Positions 39,625 to 47,940 of a stretch of 64,000 bases of DNA are shown one piece after another. The notes beneath the pieces are model-generated. The model was given only the letters and a program-made list of their open reading frames with translations. It made no database searches and was not told the origin of the DNA. Numbering within the stretch: position 1 is the first letter of the stretch; each line of letters starts with the position of its first letter. The DNA is from Schauerella aestuarii (GTDB lineage: Bacteria; Pseudomonadota; Gammaproteobacteria; Burkholderiales; Burkholderiaceae_B): contig NZ_SIZW01000040.1 in the NCBI RefSeq assembly GCF_009866805.1, positions 310,001 to 374,000 on the forward strand, written 5' to 3'. The position numbers and the translations under genes are program-made.

Positions 39625-40611
39625 ATGACGTTCAAAGACTATTACGCTGCGCTCGGTCTGGATAGCTCGGCCGATCAAGACGCCATCAAGAAGGCTTACC
39701 GCAAGCTCGCGCGTAAGTACCACCCGGATGTGAGCAAAGAAGACGACGCCGAGTCGCGCTTCAAGGAAGTCAACGAGGCCTACCACGCGCTCAACGATCC
39801 GGAGATGCGGGCGGCTTACGACGATCGCGTTCGCCGTGAGCGCGAGGCCCCGCAAGGGTACGGACCGCAGCCGGGCGGGCCGCAGGGGTACGAGTTCAGT
39901 GGCCGCGACTTCGGTGGTCGCGATTTCGGCGGCGGGCAGGGCTTCGGCGCTGGCGAACCGGGCGACTACAGCGATTTCTTCGAATCGATCTTCGGTCATC
40001 AGGATCGCGCCGGTGCCGGGCAGGGGCGTCGGCGTGCGGCCAGCCTGGACCACCATGCGAAGATCGAGATCGATCTCGAGGATGCCTATCTGGGTGCCAC
40101 GCGTACCGTTTCCCTCTCGATGCCGGTGGTCGACGCACAGGGTCGCGTAACCATGACGGCGCGGCAGCTCGAAATCACCATTCCCAAGGGCGTACGCGAA
40201 GGCCAGCACCTGCGCCTGGCCGGCCAGGGCAGCCGCGACCCCGACACGCAGCAAGCCGGCGATCTTTATCTCGAAATCGCCTATCGCGTGCATCCGCAGT
40301 TTCGTGTGGATGGACGTGACGTGTACGTCGATCTGCCGCTGGCGCCCTGGGAGGCCGCACTTGGCGCAAGCGTGGAAGCCGCCACACCCGAAGGCCGGGT
40401 GGAGCTTACGATTCCGCCGGGGTCACGTAGCGGCCGCAAGCTGCGCTTGAAGGCCCGCGGCCTTCCGGGCAAGACAGCGGGTGATTTGTACGTGGTGCTG
40501 AACATCGTGGCGCCATCGGCCGTGACGCCTGATCAGAAGGCCGCTTATGAGGCACTGGCGCGGGCCTATCCCGCATACGATGCGCGCAGCGCTACGGAGG
40601 CCAAGCGATGA
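39625..40611 (+). CDS. cbpA: Curved DNA-binding J-protein CbpA
   Basis: A 328-residue DnaJ homologue without zinc fingers. The J domain has HPD at 33-35, and a Gly/Phe/Asp-rich linker (about 85-130, GGRDFGGRDFGGGQG) and two C-terminal beta domains follow, ending EALARAYP. CbpA proteins act as DnaK co-chaperones and bind DNA. The stop overlaps cbpM (ATGA), so the J-protein and its inhibitor are coupled. The ATG at 39625 was chosen over a GTG four codons upstream. Confidence 0.92.
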   Translation: MTFKDYYAALGLDSSADQDAIKKAYRKLARKYHPDVSKEDDAESRFKEVNEAYHALNDPEMRAAYDDRVRREREAPQGYGPQPGGPQGYEFSGRDFGGRDFGGGQGFGAGEPGDYSDFFESIFGHQDRAGAGQGRRRAASLDHHAKIEIDLEDAYLGATRTVSLSMPVVDAQGRVTMTARQLEITIPKGVREGQHLRLAGQGSRDPDTQQAGDLYLEIAYRVHPQFRVDGRDVYVDLPLAPWEAALGASVEAATPEGRVELTIPPGSRSGRKLRLKARGLPGKTAGDLYVVLNIVAPSAVTPDQKAAYEALARAYPAYDARSATEAKR

Positions 40612-40928
40612 GCACACCTGCAAATCTTCGGGCGATCGACACCGTTATTGTCGAAGAACACGTGCATTTCACACTCGATGAATTATGCCGCGCCTGCCGC
40701 GTCGAGCATGATCGCGTGGTGGTGTTGGTGCATGAAGGGGTGCTCGAACCTGCCGGAGGCGATCAACGCGAATGGCGGTTCGATGGTGCGTCGCTTGGTC
40801 GCGCCCGCCTGGCGTTGCGGCTGATTCGCGACCTCGAGCTCGATGTCAACGGCGTGGCGTTGGTGCTGGATCTGCTCGAGGAAAATGCCCACCTGCGCGC
40901 GCAGCTGCGGCAGATAGGCGGGCGCTGA
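40608..40928 (+). CDS. cbpM: Chaperone modulator CbpM
   Basis: A 106-residue MerR-like helical protein that binds the J domain of CbpA and blocks it. It contains FTLDELCRACRVEHDRVVVLVHEGVLEPAG (helix-turn-helix-like) and a helical end with RARLALRLIRDLELDVNGVALVLDLLEE. The four-base overlap with cbpA supports the assignment. Confidence 0.9.
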   Translation: MSTPANLRAIDTVIVEEHVHFTLDELCRACRVEHDRVVVLVHEGVLEPAGGDQREWRFDGASLGRARLALRLIRDLELDVNGVALVLDLLEENAHLRAQLRQIGGR

Positions 40929-40967
40929 GCCGATCGTGGGCACCGCATCCTCCACCCAGGGTCGATC

Positions 40968-41879
40968 GTGAAAACCTCGCTCGACGAATATCTGGCCTTT
41001 CGCACGGTGGTCGACAGCGGCTCCATTACGGCGGCCGCCGCGCAACTGGGTCAAACCGTTTCCGGGGTGAGCCGCGCGCTCACGCGGCTGGAAGAAAAGC
41101 TGGGCACCACGTTGCTCAATCGCACCACCCGGCGGCTGACGCTTACTGAGGAAGGGCACTCGGTGCTGGGACACGCGCGCGCCATCCTCGCGGCGGTGGA
41201 CGAAGCGGAGGAACAGGTTGCCGTGCGGCGGCTGCGCCCAGCGGGGCGATTGCGCGTCAATGCCGCCGCGCCCTTCATGCTGCACGCGGTGGTGCCTGAG
41301 ATCGCTGCGTTTCATGCGCGGTATCCCGAGATCGAACTCGAGCTCAATACGAACGATCTGGTGATCGATCTGCTCGAGGAAGACACCGATGTGGCGATCC
41401 GCATCGGGACGTTGCGCGACTCGACGCTGCGGGCGCGCGCTTTGGGCGCGAGTGTGCTGAGGGTGCTCGCCAGCCCCGACTATCTCAAGGCGGCGGGCCG
41501 CCCCAGGGAGCTCGACGATCTGGCGGCGCATCGGCTGCTGGGCTTCAACCAGCCCGATTCGTTGAATCAGTGGCCGTTGCGGGGCCCGCATGGCGACCGG
41601 TTGCGCATCGTGCCGTCGCTGCGCGCGTCCAGCGGTGAAACCCTGCGTCAGCTTGCGCTCTCGGGTGCGGGCATCGTGTGCCTGTCGGATTTCATGACGC
41701 AGGCCGATCGTCGCGACGGTCGCCTGGTGCAGGTGCTGCCGCGCGATACGGTCGAGGTGCTGCAACCGATACACGCGGTGTACTACCGCAATACCCAACT
41801 TTCGCCGCGCATTGCCTGCTTTCTGGACTTTCTGAGCGAGCGGCTGGCGGCTCAGGCGTGGATCGTCGGGCTGAGATAG
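40968..41879 (+). CDS. LysR-family transcriptional regulator
   Basis: A 303-residue regulator. The N-terminal helix-turn-helix spans residues 4-63 (FRTVVDSGSITAAAAQLGQTVSGVSRALTRLEEKLG), followed by the LysR substrate domain with FHARYPEIELELNTNDLVIDLLEEDTDVAIRIG. The start is GTG with AGGG upstream. It is convergent with the FAD hydroxylase gene and 39 bp from cbpM. The target is unknown; the hydroxylase is a possible one. Confidence 0.9.
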   Translation: MKTSLDEYLAFRTVVDSGSITAAAAQLGQTVSGVSRALTRLEEKLGTTLLNRTTRRLTLTEEGHSVLGHARAILAAVDEAEEQVAVRRLRPAGRLRVNAAAPFMLHAVVPEIAAFHARYPEIELELNTNDLVIDLLEEDTDVAIRIGTLRDSTLRARALGASVLRVLASPDYLKAAGRPRELDDLAAHRLLGFNQPDSLNQWPLRGPHGDRLRIVPSLRASSGETLRQLALSGAGIVCLSDFMTQADRRDGRLVQVLPRDTVEVLQPIHAVYYRNTQLSPRIACFLDFLSERLAAQAWIVGLR

Positions 41880-41970
41880 GGCAAGGTGGCGTGCGCACTC
41901 TGAATGCGGTTCCGTAGCTGGCCGAAAGGTGACGCCGGAGCATCGCCAGATCACGAAGGCGCGCTGTCGC

Positions 41971-42105
41971 GGCTTCTTGGCTGATGGGGTTGTGGCTGAT
42001 GACTTGGTGGATTGGTGGCTTACGGCTTGGTGGCTTACGCCTTTGTGGCTGAGGGCTTCGCGGCCAAGGGCTTAGCGACCGACGGCGTCGCCGCCGAGGC
42101 ATTCG
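41971..42105. repeat. 15-bp degenerate tandem repeat at the hydroxylase 3' end
   Basis: About nine imperfect 15-bp units run through and beyond the end of the hydroxylase gene. Read on the minus strand they encode five-residue units of A-T-K-P-S type (AAKPS, ATKA-stop, ATKP-stop). Two successive units carry TAA at the fifth codon, so the protein's end falls inside the array. Confidence 0.75.
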
Positions 42106-43624
42106 CGGCTGCGAAGCGCCATCCGTGACGCGCCACATAGGAATCCAGCGTCGCCGCGTCGTAACGTGCCATGGCCAGCGCGACATGCCCATCGGGCCGA
42201 ACCAGATACGCGGCATGCTCGCTCAACCCGGCGTGTTCGGCCGGCGTGCGCCACGCGACGATTCGCAGGGGGAGGGCATCGTCGCGGGCGCGCGTCACGA
42301 GCGCAGGATCGGGCGTGCCGCAGGCCACCCACTGCCAACCGAGATGGTCGAATGCGGCGGCGATCGCCGGGTCGCCCGGCACCCACGGCAAACGGTCGCC
42401 GCCCGCGGTGCGGCCCGCACGCCCAGTACTGATGTCGCTGCGACGGTACGCGATGCGGATCTGCGACACGGTTCTGAACAACGTTCGGCGCGCGCCGGCG
42501 AAGTCGGCGACGAGGGGCAACACGGTGGGCACCACGCCCCGGCGCATGAGGCGGCTGAACCAACCGCCACCCGCCATCGCGCGAAAGGCGCGGTCGGTGG
42601 TGGCCACCAATTGGCGAGCGAAACCAATGCGCTCGGTCTCGTAGGTGTCCAGCAGCGCGACGGGGGCGTAGCCCTGCAGCACTGCGGCCAGCTTCCAAGA
42701 CAGATTGATGGCATCGCCAATACCCGTGTTCATGCCCTGGCCACCGGCGGGGCTGTGGATGTGGCCAGCGTCGCCCGCCAGGAAACACCGCCCGCGACCG
42801 AACCGGTCGGCCACCCGGTGATGCACGCGATAGCGTGAAAACCAGTTGACGTGCGCCACCTCGATCCCGGCGAGTGTCTCGACGTCGCCGCGAATATCGT
42901 CGAAGGTGATGTCTTCGCGCTGGGTAAAACGTTCTGGAATCAATCCGATCAAGCGCTGTACGCCGCGGCTGCGTACCGGCAGCACCAGGGCGAGCGCCCG
43001 TTCGCCCAGATTGATGTGCAGATCGCGATCGAAGCCGTCTGCTAATTGCACATCGGCGACGTAAAAAACCTGCGCATAAGTGTCGCCCGGAAAGGCGATG
43101 CCAAGCGCCTGCCGAACCGTGCTGTGTGCGCCGTCGCAGCCGCATACGTAACTGGCCTCGATAACGGTCTCACCCGCGGTCGTCTGCACGGTTGCGGACG
43201 CACCGTGCTCGTCTTGTGCAAGGGCGGTGAGCGCGGTGTTCCATTGCACCGCGATCCCGCGGGTGGCCAATTGCGCGACGAGATAGCGTTCGTGATCGTC
43301 TTGTGCAAAGGCAAGAATGTAGGGGTAGGGGCTCAAGTCGCCGCCGGCATCGTGCAAATCGATTCGTTCGATGGCCTTGTCGCCGCTTCGAAAGTGCACG
43401 TGCTCGACGGGGATGCCATGGGCAGCCACATCGTCGCCCAAACCCATCTGTCGGTAGAACTCAAGGGTGCGGGCTTGCACGATCATGGCGCGGGAGGCCA
43501 GGCCAGGGCCGCTGCGGCGGTCTATCAGCGTGAGCGGCACGCCGTGTGCGGCAAGGCGCAAGGCAAGCACCAGGCCGGTGGGGCCGGCGCCGACGATCAG
43601 TACCGGACTTGGGGGAGTGCGCAT
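42035..43624 (-). CDS. FAD-dependent aromatic hydroxylase (PheA/TfdB-like)
   Basis: A 529-residue flavoprotein monooxygenase that probably hydroxylates an aromatic compound with NAD(P)H. GxGxxG is at 12-17 (VGAGPTGL), and the FAD/NADH motif FLAGDAGHIHSPAGGQGMNTG is near 282-302. The C-terminal part (from about 420) is thioredoxin-like and poorly conserved, and the last residues are a low-complexity Ala/Lys/Pro tail encoded by a tandem repeat. AGGAG is eight bases before the ATG. The divergent neighbour is a porin, which may admit the substrate. Confidence 0.88.
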   Translation of the reverse strand: MRTPPSPVLIVGAGPTGLVLALRLAAHGVPLTLIDRRSGPGLASRAMIVQARTLEFYRQMGLGDDVAAHGIPVEHVHFRSGDKAIERIDLHDAGGDLSPYPYILAFAQDDHERYLVAQLATRGIAVQWNTALTALAQDEHGASATVQTTAGETVIEASYVCGCDGAHSTVRQALGIAFPGDTYAQVFYVADVQLADGFDRDLHINLGERALALVLPVRSRGVQRLIGLIPERFTQREDITFDDIRGDVETLAGIEVAHVNWFSRYRVHHRVADRFGRGRCFLAGDAGHIHSPAGGQGMNTGIGDAINLSWKLAAVLQGYAPVALLDTYETERIGFARQLVATTDRAFRAMAGGGWFSRLMRRGVVPTVLPLVADFAGARRTLFRTVSQIRIAYRRSDISTGRAGRTAGGDRLPWVPGDPAIAAAFDHLGWQWVACGTPDPALVTRARDDALPLRIVAWRTPAEHAGLSEHAAYLVRPDGHVALAMARYDAATLDSYVARHGWRFAAANASAATPSVAKPLAAKPSATKA

Positions 43625-43726
43625 CGGTAGCTCCTGTAGGCAGCTCGAATCGGACATTCGAACCCTTCATTGCGGCAATCGGGACGTGATTTTGCTGTGT
43701 CGCACCAACAACAATTAATGTGACAA

Positions 43727-43773
43727 CTATGTAATCATAGATTTCTGGTGTTTCGACATAAGTATTTGATACT
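43727..43773. promoter_or_regulatory. Two short palindromes in the hydroxylase/porin spacer
   Basis: CTATG-TAAT-CATAG (43727-43740) and AGTAT-TTG-ATACT (43761-43773) lie in an AT-rich 294-bp spacer between divergent genes. Both are of the size expected for regulator sites. No -35/-10 pair could be placed with confidence. Confidence 0.4.
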
Positions 43774-43918
43774 GAAAAGAACTGTCCCGGATTAGATGCT
43801 CGTTATGTAGCAAATTGAAATCATATTATTTATATGCTTTCAAAACCGCTTGCCCCACGCCTATCTTCGTATCACGAACTTTATTTCGTACCCCAAGGGG
43901 TCACATGCGGAGAGTGCT

Positions 43919-45034
43919 ATGCAGATGAAAAAAAGCGTGCTGTTGGGTGCGATGATCGCCGGATTTGCTGGCGCGGCTTCGGCTGAGACACAAGTTACCC
44001 TCTATGGCTTGATCGATGAAGGGCTGATTTATCAAAGCAACAAGACGGGCGATCGTGATGTCAGCCGAGGCGATATCGGCGGCGGCAGCCAATCGCGCTT
44101 TGGCATTCAGGAAGGCCAGCAAAGCGGCTCGCGTTGGGGTCTGCGCGGCACGGAAGATCTGGGCGGCGGCACGATGGCTACCTTTGTGCTTGAAAGCGGC
44201 TTCACCGCCAACGATGGCCGCAACGCACAAAACCGCCTTTTCGGCCGCCAGTCGACCGTCGGTTTGACGGGTGACTTCGGTACGTTCGACATGGGCCGTC
44301 AGACCAATCTGGCGTCGCGCTATTTCGAAGGCGTCGATCCTTTTGCGCTCGACTTCTTCCAGGCCAATATGGGCTCCGCGTTCAGTGCCGCGAATACCGT
44401 CCGCTACGACAACACCCTGATGTACCAGACGCCGACGTATGGCGGCCTCACATTCGGCGGCGGGTATTCGTTCAATTACGACGCCGATCTGGGCGGCAAC
44501 TTCCGCACCAACGAAAACAACCGTGCGATCACCGCCGGTGCGATGTATTTGTCGGGTCCGCTGCAGGTCTCCCTATCCTATGACCAGCAGAACCTGACGC
44601 CGTCGCAGCCCAAGCCGAAGTCGGCCATCATCGGTGCGGCGTACAACTTTGAAGTCGTCAAGCTCGGCTTGGCCTACGGCTACACCAAGGACGGCGTATT
44701 GAGCGGCCAGTTTCTCGGTCGTGGATCGGGCGCGCCGAGCGAAAACGGCATTGGCCTGACCAATGGCGCCTTCTCATGGGACGGCCTGCGCATCAACTCG
44801 TACCTCGTCGGTTTGACGGCACCGATCGGCGCCGTGTCCAGCGTATTCGGATCGTGGCAGCGTGCCGACCCCAACAAGGGCCTGGAAAAGACGGATATCT
44901 ATAGCTTGGGCTTCAAATACGATTTGTCCAAGCGCACCGATCTGTACGCGTATGGTTCGTATGCCGACGGCTACGGTTTCGTCGATGGCAACAAGGTCAC
45001 CACGGTCGGCGCCGGCGTGCGCCACCGCTTCTAA
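43919..45034 (+). CDS. Gram-negative trimeric porin
   Basis: A 371-residue outer-membrane general porin (OmpC/Omp32-like, Burkholderiales type). Signal peptide MQMKKSVLLGAMIAGFAGAASA, then ETQVTLYGLIDEGLIYQ, the SRWGLRGTEDLGGG and GTFDMGRQTN strands and loops, and a C-terminal phenylalanine (VRHRF) needed for assembly by Bam. GGAG is six bases before the ATG at 43919; the frame's upstream codons are leader. A strong terminator follows, so the gene is monocistronic. Confidence 0.93.
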   Translation: MQMKKSVLLGAMIAGFAGAASAETQVTLYGLIDEGLIYQSNKTGDRDVSRGDIGGGSQSRFGIQEGQQSGSRWGLRGTEDLGGGTMATFVLESGFTANDGRNAQNRLFGRQSTVGLTGDFGTFDMGRQTNLASRYFEGVDPFALDFFQANMGSAFSAANTVRYDNTLMYQTPTYGGLTFGGGYSFNYDADLGGNFRTNENNRAITAGAMYLSGPLQVSLSYDQQNLTPSQPKPKSAIIGAAYNFEVVKLGLAYGYTKDGVLSGQFLGRGSGAPSENGIGLTNGAFSWDGLRINSYLVGLTAPIGAVSSVFGSWQRADPNKGLEKTDIYSLGFKYDLSKRTDLYAYGSYADGYGFVDGNKVTTVGAGVRHRF

Positions 45035-45083
45035 GCGAGCACTAGGGAGCGCCCTTACCAGAGTCGGGGCGATCTTTTACTTT

Positions 45084-45109
45084 GACCACCCTTCGGGGTG
45101 GTCTTTTTT
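45084..45109 (+). terminator. Rho-independent terminator of the porin gene
   Basis: A perfect 8-bp stem GACCACCC/GGGTGGTC with a TTCG loop, then six T, about 50 bp after the porin stop. Confidence 0.95.
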
Positions 45110-45191
45110 ATGCCCCGGAGTGGGGCGCAAATTTCAACGAGTTCGTTCCATCGATGCTCGCGGGGTCCTGGATTGCCGATTTTGTTGTTAT

Positions 45192-45208
45192 TGCACTATA
45201 TTAGTGCA
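45192..45208 (+). promoter_or_regulatory. Perfect 17-bp palindrome, NtrC-like site
   Basis: TGCACTATATTAGTGCA has 7-bp arms around TAT. It fits the TGCAC-N7-GTGCA pattern of NtrC sites. It lies about 290 bp upstream of the symporter small-subunit gene and after the porin terminator. A matching sigma-54 promoter with correct spacing was not found. Confidence 0.5.
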
Positions 45209-45285
45209 GGAAATATCTAAATGAATGCGCCGAATTAGGGCATTCCCCTAGTGCCCGACTCCCGTAATTGGTGCAGAATACGTTT

Positions 45286-45417
45286 CATGCAGGTGAGGAG
45301 ACAAAGCCCTGCATGGGCAAATAGAACCGGCGGCACCGGTATATAAGAAAGATAGGCAGTACCGATAACAACAAAAATGCGCGACGGCTGGCACCAGGCA
45401 GTGCCAGCCGTTGTCGC
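45286..45417 (+). promoter_or_regulatory. Structured leader region upstream of the symporter operon
   Basis: Three hairpins follow each other: CATGCAGG/CCTGCATG (45286-45293 with 45308-45315, GAGGAG in the loop), ACCGG/CCGGT (45326-45340), and a long one at 45381-45417 (GGCTGGCAC/GTGCCAGCC plus GCGAC/GTCGC, loop CAGGCA). None is followed by a T-tract. They could form an untranslated leader with regulatory structure; no known riboswitch was recognised. Confidence 0.45.
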
Positions 45418-45484
45418 TTATAACGAGCCAATGTATTCTGGCATGACTCGCGAGAAGCGCACCAGTTTGTCATCGCCTTCGCAC

Positions 45485-45826
45485 ATGCCCCCGTCGCACC
45501 TCCCCCCCGATCGTCACAGGCTTAACATCGAGCGCGCAACACGCACGTCTTCGGTCGTCGACGCCAAAGCGGCACCGCTCCGTTCTGCACGATTCTGGTG
45601 CATCAACGGAATCGTGATCGCCGTGCTGCTGTCGATCTGGGCCGTGGTCTCGCTGTTGGCGCCATTTTTCGCGCGCGATGTGACGTTCAACTTTCTTGGC
45701 TGGCCCTTTTCGTTCTGGATGACCGCTTATGGTGCGCCGCTGACCTTTCTGGTGATCGTGGCCGTCTACGCTGCGGTCATGAACCGCGTCGACGCCAGCG
45801 ATGCCGCCGGCGATGAGCGGCCCTGA
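45485..45826 (+). CDS. Sodium:solute symporter small subunit (DUF4212-like)
   Basis: A 113-residue membrane protein with two membrane helices in the pattern FWCINGIVIAVLLSIWAVVSLLAPFFARD and FWMTAYGAPLTFLVIVAVYAAVMN, matching DUF4212 small subunits that pair with a VC_2705-type symporter large subunit. The stop overlaps the large-subunit ATG (TGATG). Start is uncertain: ATGs at 45377, 45443 and 45485 all lack a good ribosome site. The first lies before the long hairpin, so 45443 or 45485 is more likely; 45485 gives the usual length. Confidence 0.8.
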   Translation: MPPSHLPPDRHRLNIERATRTSSVVDAKAAPLRSARFWCINGIVIAVLLSIWAVVSLLAPFFARDVTFNFLGWPFSFWMTAYGAPLTFLVIVAVYAAVMNRVDASDAAGDERP

Positions 45827-47940
45827 TGCCGGTGCATCCTCACGAGCCTGATCGGTTGCCGCAGCGCGTGCTCGTGGGCTACATCAGTTTCGCAGCGGCT
45901 TTCATTGGGTTGATCGGCGGGCTGACCTGGCTTGAAATGCGCGGCATGCCGCGCCAATGGATCGGCTACGTCTTTCTGGCGGTCACGGTAAGCCTTTACG
46001 CAGGAATCGGCATCTTGTGCCGAACCTCCGATCCTGCCGAATACTATGTGGCCGGCCGGCGGGTGCCGGCGGTGTACAACGGCATGGCGACTGCCGCTGA
46101 CTGGATGTCGGTGGCGTCGTTCATCGGCATTGCGGGCACCCTGTATGTGTCCGGCTATGGCGGCCTGGCCTATATCGTCGGCTGGACGGGCGGCTACGTT
46201 CTGGTGGCGCTGCTGTTGGCGCCCTACCTGCGCAAGTTCGGCCAGTACACCATCCCCGATTTCCTGGGTGCGCGTTATGGCGGCCGCGGGCCGCGACTCA
46301 TGGGCGTGCTGTGCGCGGTGCTGTGTTCGTTCACCTACCTGGTGGCGCAAATCTATGGCGTCGGCATCATCACCTCGCGGATGACCGGCATTTCGTTCGA
46401 ACTCGGCATTTTCATCGCGCTGGGCGGCATGCTCGTGTGTTCGTTCCTGGGCGGCATGCGCGCGGTCACCTGGACGCAGGTCGGGCAGTACATCATCATG
46501 GTCATTGCGTATACCGTGCCGGTGGTGCTGTTGACCGTCAAGCACACCGGCCAGCCTGTGCCGCAGGCGCGCGTGGGCGCCGTGCTGGAACAGGTGGTGC
46601 AGAAGGAAGCCTATCTGCTCAACGATCCGGCCGAGCAGCAGGTGCGGGCCGTGTGGTTGGCGCGCGCCGACGACATGACGCGCCGCCTGGATGCGCTGCC
46701 GGCGTCTTTCACCCACGAAAAAGAAGCCCTGCGCACGCGGCTGGCCGACCTGAATGCCGCGCAGGCGCCGCTCGTCGAAGTGCGCCTGGTCGAGCGTGAG
46801 CTGGCCACCTATCCCGTCGACGTTGCGGCCGCCCGCGATGCGTGGACGCGCGAACGCGACCGCTGCCTGGCGCGCGCCGAGCCGGTCGTGCCGGCCGGCC
46901 AGCCCTATCCCGCGGCCGATCCGCAGCAGCGCGATGCCATGCGGATCAATTTCCTGGCCTTGGTGGTGTGCCTGATGATGGGTACCGCCGGCATGCCGCA
47001 CATTCTGGCGCGTTCATACACCAGTGTGTCGGTGGCGGGCGCGCGGCGATCGGTGGGATGGGCGCTCTTTTTCATTTTGCTGCTGTATCTGTGTGCCCCC
47101 GCGCTGGCGATTCTGGTGAAGCATGAGATCTACACTCAATTGATCGGCTTGCAATTCATCTCGTTGCCGGATTGGGTGGACGCCTGGAGCGCACTCGATC
47201 CGCAGCTTTTGCAAGTGACGGACATCAATCGCGACGGGATCGTGCAACTCGGCGAAATCGAGATGTCCGGCGACATCGTGGCGCTGGCGATGCCTGAGAT
47301 CGGCGGGTTGCCGTTCGCGATTTCGGCGCTGGTCGCGGCCGGCGCGCTGGCTGCGGCCTTGTCGACGGCCGATGGGCTGCTGCTCACGCTGTCCAATGCG
47401 ATGTCGCACGATTTCGGCTATCGCATCGCCTCGCCGCGGATGCCGATGGCACGTCGCATCATGTTGTCCAAAGGCTTGCTGTTGCTGGTGGCGTTCACGG
47501 CAGCATGGCTGGCGGCAGGCAAGCCGGGCGACATTCTCTTCATGGTGTCGGCCGCGTTCTCGTTTGCCGCATCCTCGTTTTTCCCTGCCTTGGTGATGGG
47601 TGTGTTTTGCAAGCGCATCAACGGCTGGGGCGCTATCGCCGGCATGATCAGCGGTTTGCTGGTCACGGCGAGCTATATGGTGTTTACGCATCCGGGCTTG
47701 CGCGAATGGGCGTTTTCGGTGCCCCAGTCCGATCCGGTGTCGTTGTGGTGGGGCATCCAGCCGATCGCGGCCGGCGTGTTCGGCGCGCCAGTGGCGTTTG
47801 CGGTGATGGTGGCCGTGTCGTGGCTCACGCCCAGGCCGGACGCCGGCACGCTGGCATTGGTCGATTATGTGCGCAGTGCCGGAGCCCGCATGCCGCGCGA
47901 TATGGCGGGCGACGAGGGGTCAGTGACCGGCCGCTTTTGA
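45826..47940 (+). CDS. Sodium:solute symporter large subunit (VC_2705-like)
   Basis: A 704-residue inner-membrane transporter of the SSS family, with about thirteen membrane helices. Typical parts are DPAEYYVAGRRVPAVYNGMATAADWMS near the N-terminus, and ALAAALSTADGLLLTLSNAMSHD. A hydrophilic insert of about 130 residues (240-371), partly helical and charged, separates two transmembrane blocks. An EF-hand-like loop DINRDGIVQLGE lies at 466-477. The known family imports organic acids such as acetate or pyruvate with sodium; the substrate is not shown here. It is translationally coupled to the small subunit. Confidence 0.88.
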   Translation: MPVHPHEPDRLPQRVLVGYISFAAAFIGLIGGLTWLEMRGMPRQWIGYVFLAVTVSLYAGIGILCRTSDPAEYYVAGRRVPAVYNGMATAADWMSVASFIGIAGTLYVSGYGGLAYIVGWTGGYVLVALLLAPYLRKFGQYTIPDFLGARYGGRGPRLMGVLCAVLCSFTYLVAQIYGVGIITSRMTGISFELGIFIALGGMLVCSFLGGMRAVTWTQVGQYIIMVIAYTVPVVLLTVKHTGQPVPQARVGAVLEQVVQKEAYLLNDPAEQQVRAVWLARADDMTRRLDALPASFTHEKEALRTRLADLNAAQAPLVEVRLVERELATYPVDVAAARDAWTRERDRCLARAEPVVPAGQPYPAADPQQRDAMRINFLALVVCLMMGTAGMPHILARSYTSVSVAGARRSVGWALFFILLLYLCAPALAILVKHEIYTQLIGLQFISLPDWVDAWSALDPQLLQVTDINRDGIVQLGEIEMSGDIVALAMPEIGGLPFAISALVAAGALAAALSTADGLLLTLSNAMSHDFGYRIASPRMPMARRIMLSKGLLLLVAFTAAWLAAGKPGDILFMVSAAFSFAASSFFPALVMGVFCKRINGWGAIAGMISGLLVTASYMVFTHPGLREWAFSVPQSDPVSLWWGIQPIAAGVFGAPVAFAVMVAVSWLTPRPDAGTLALVDYVRSAGARMPRDMAGDEGSVTGRF

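Noticed and set aside
45389-45405. A sigma-54 promoter near the NtrC-like site (TGGCAC...GTGC)
   Set aside because: GG and GC are 11 bases apart where 10 are needed, and the sequence is fully explained as a hairpin stem.
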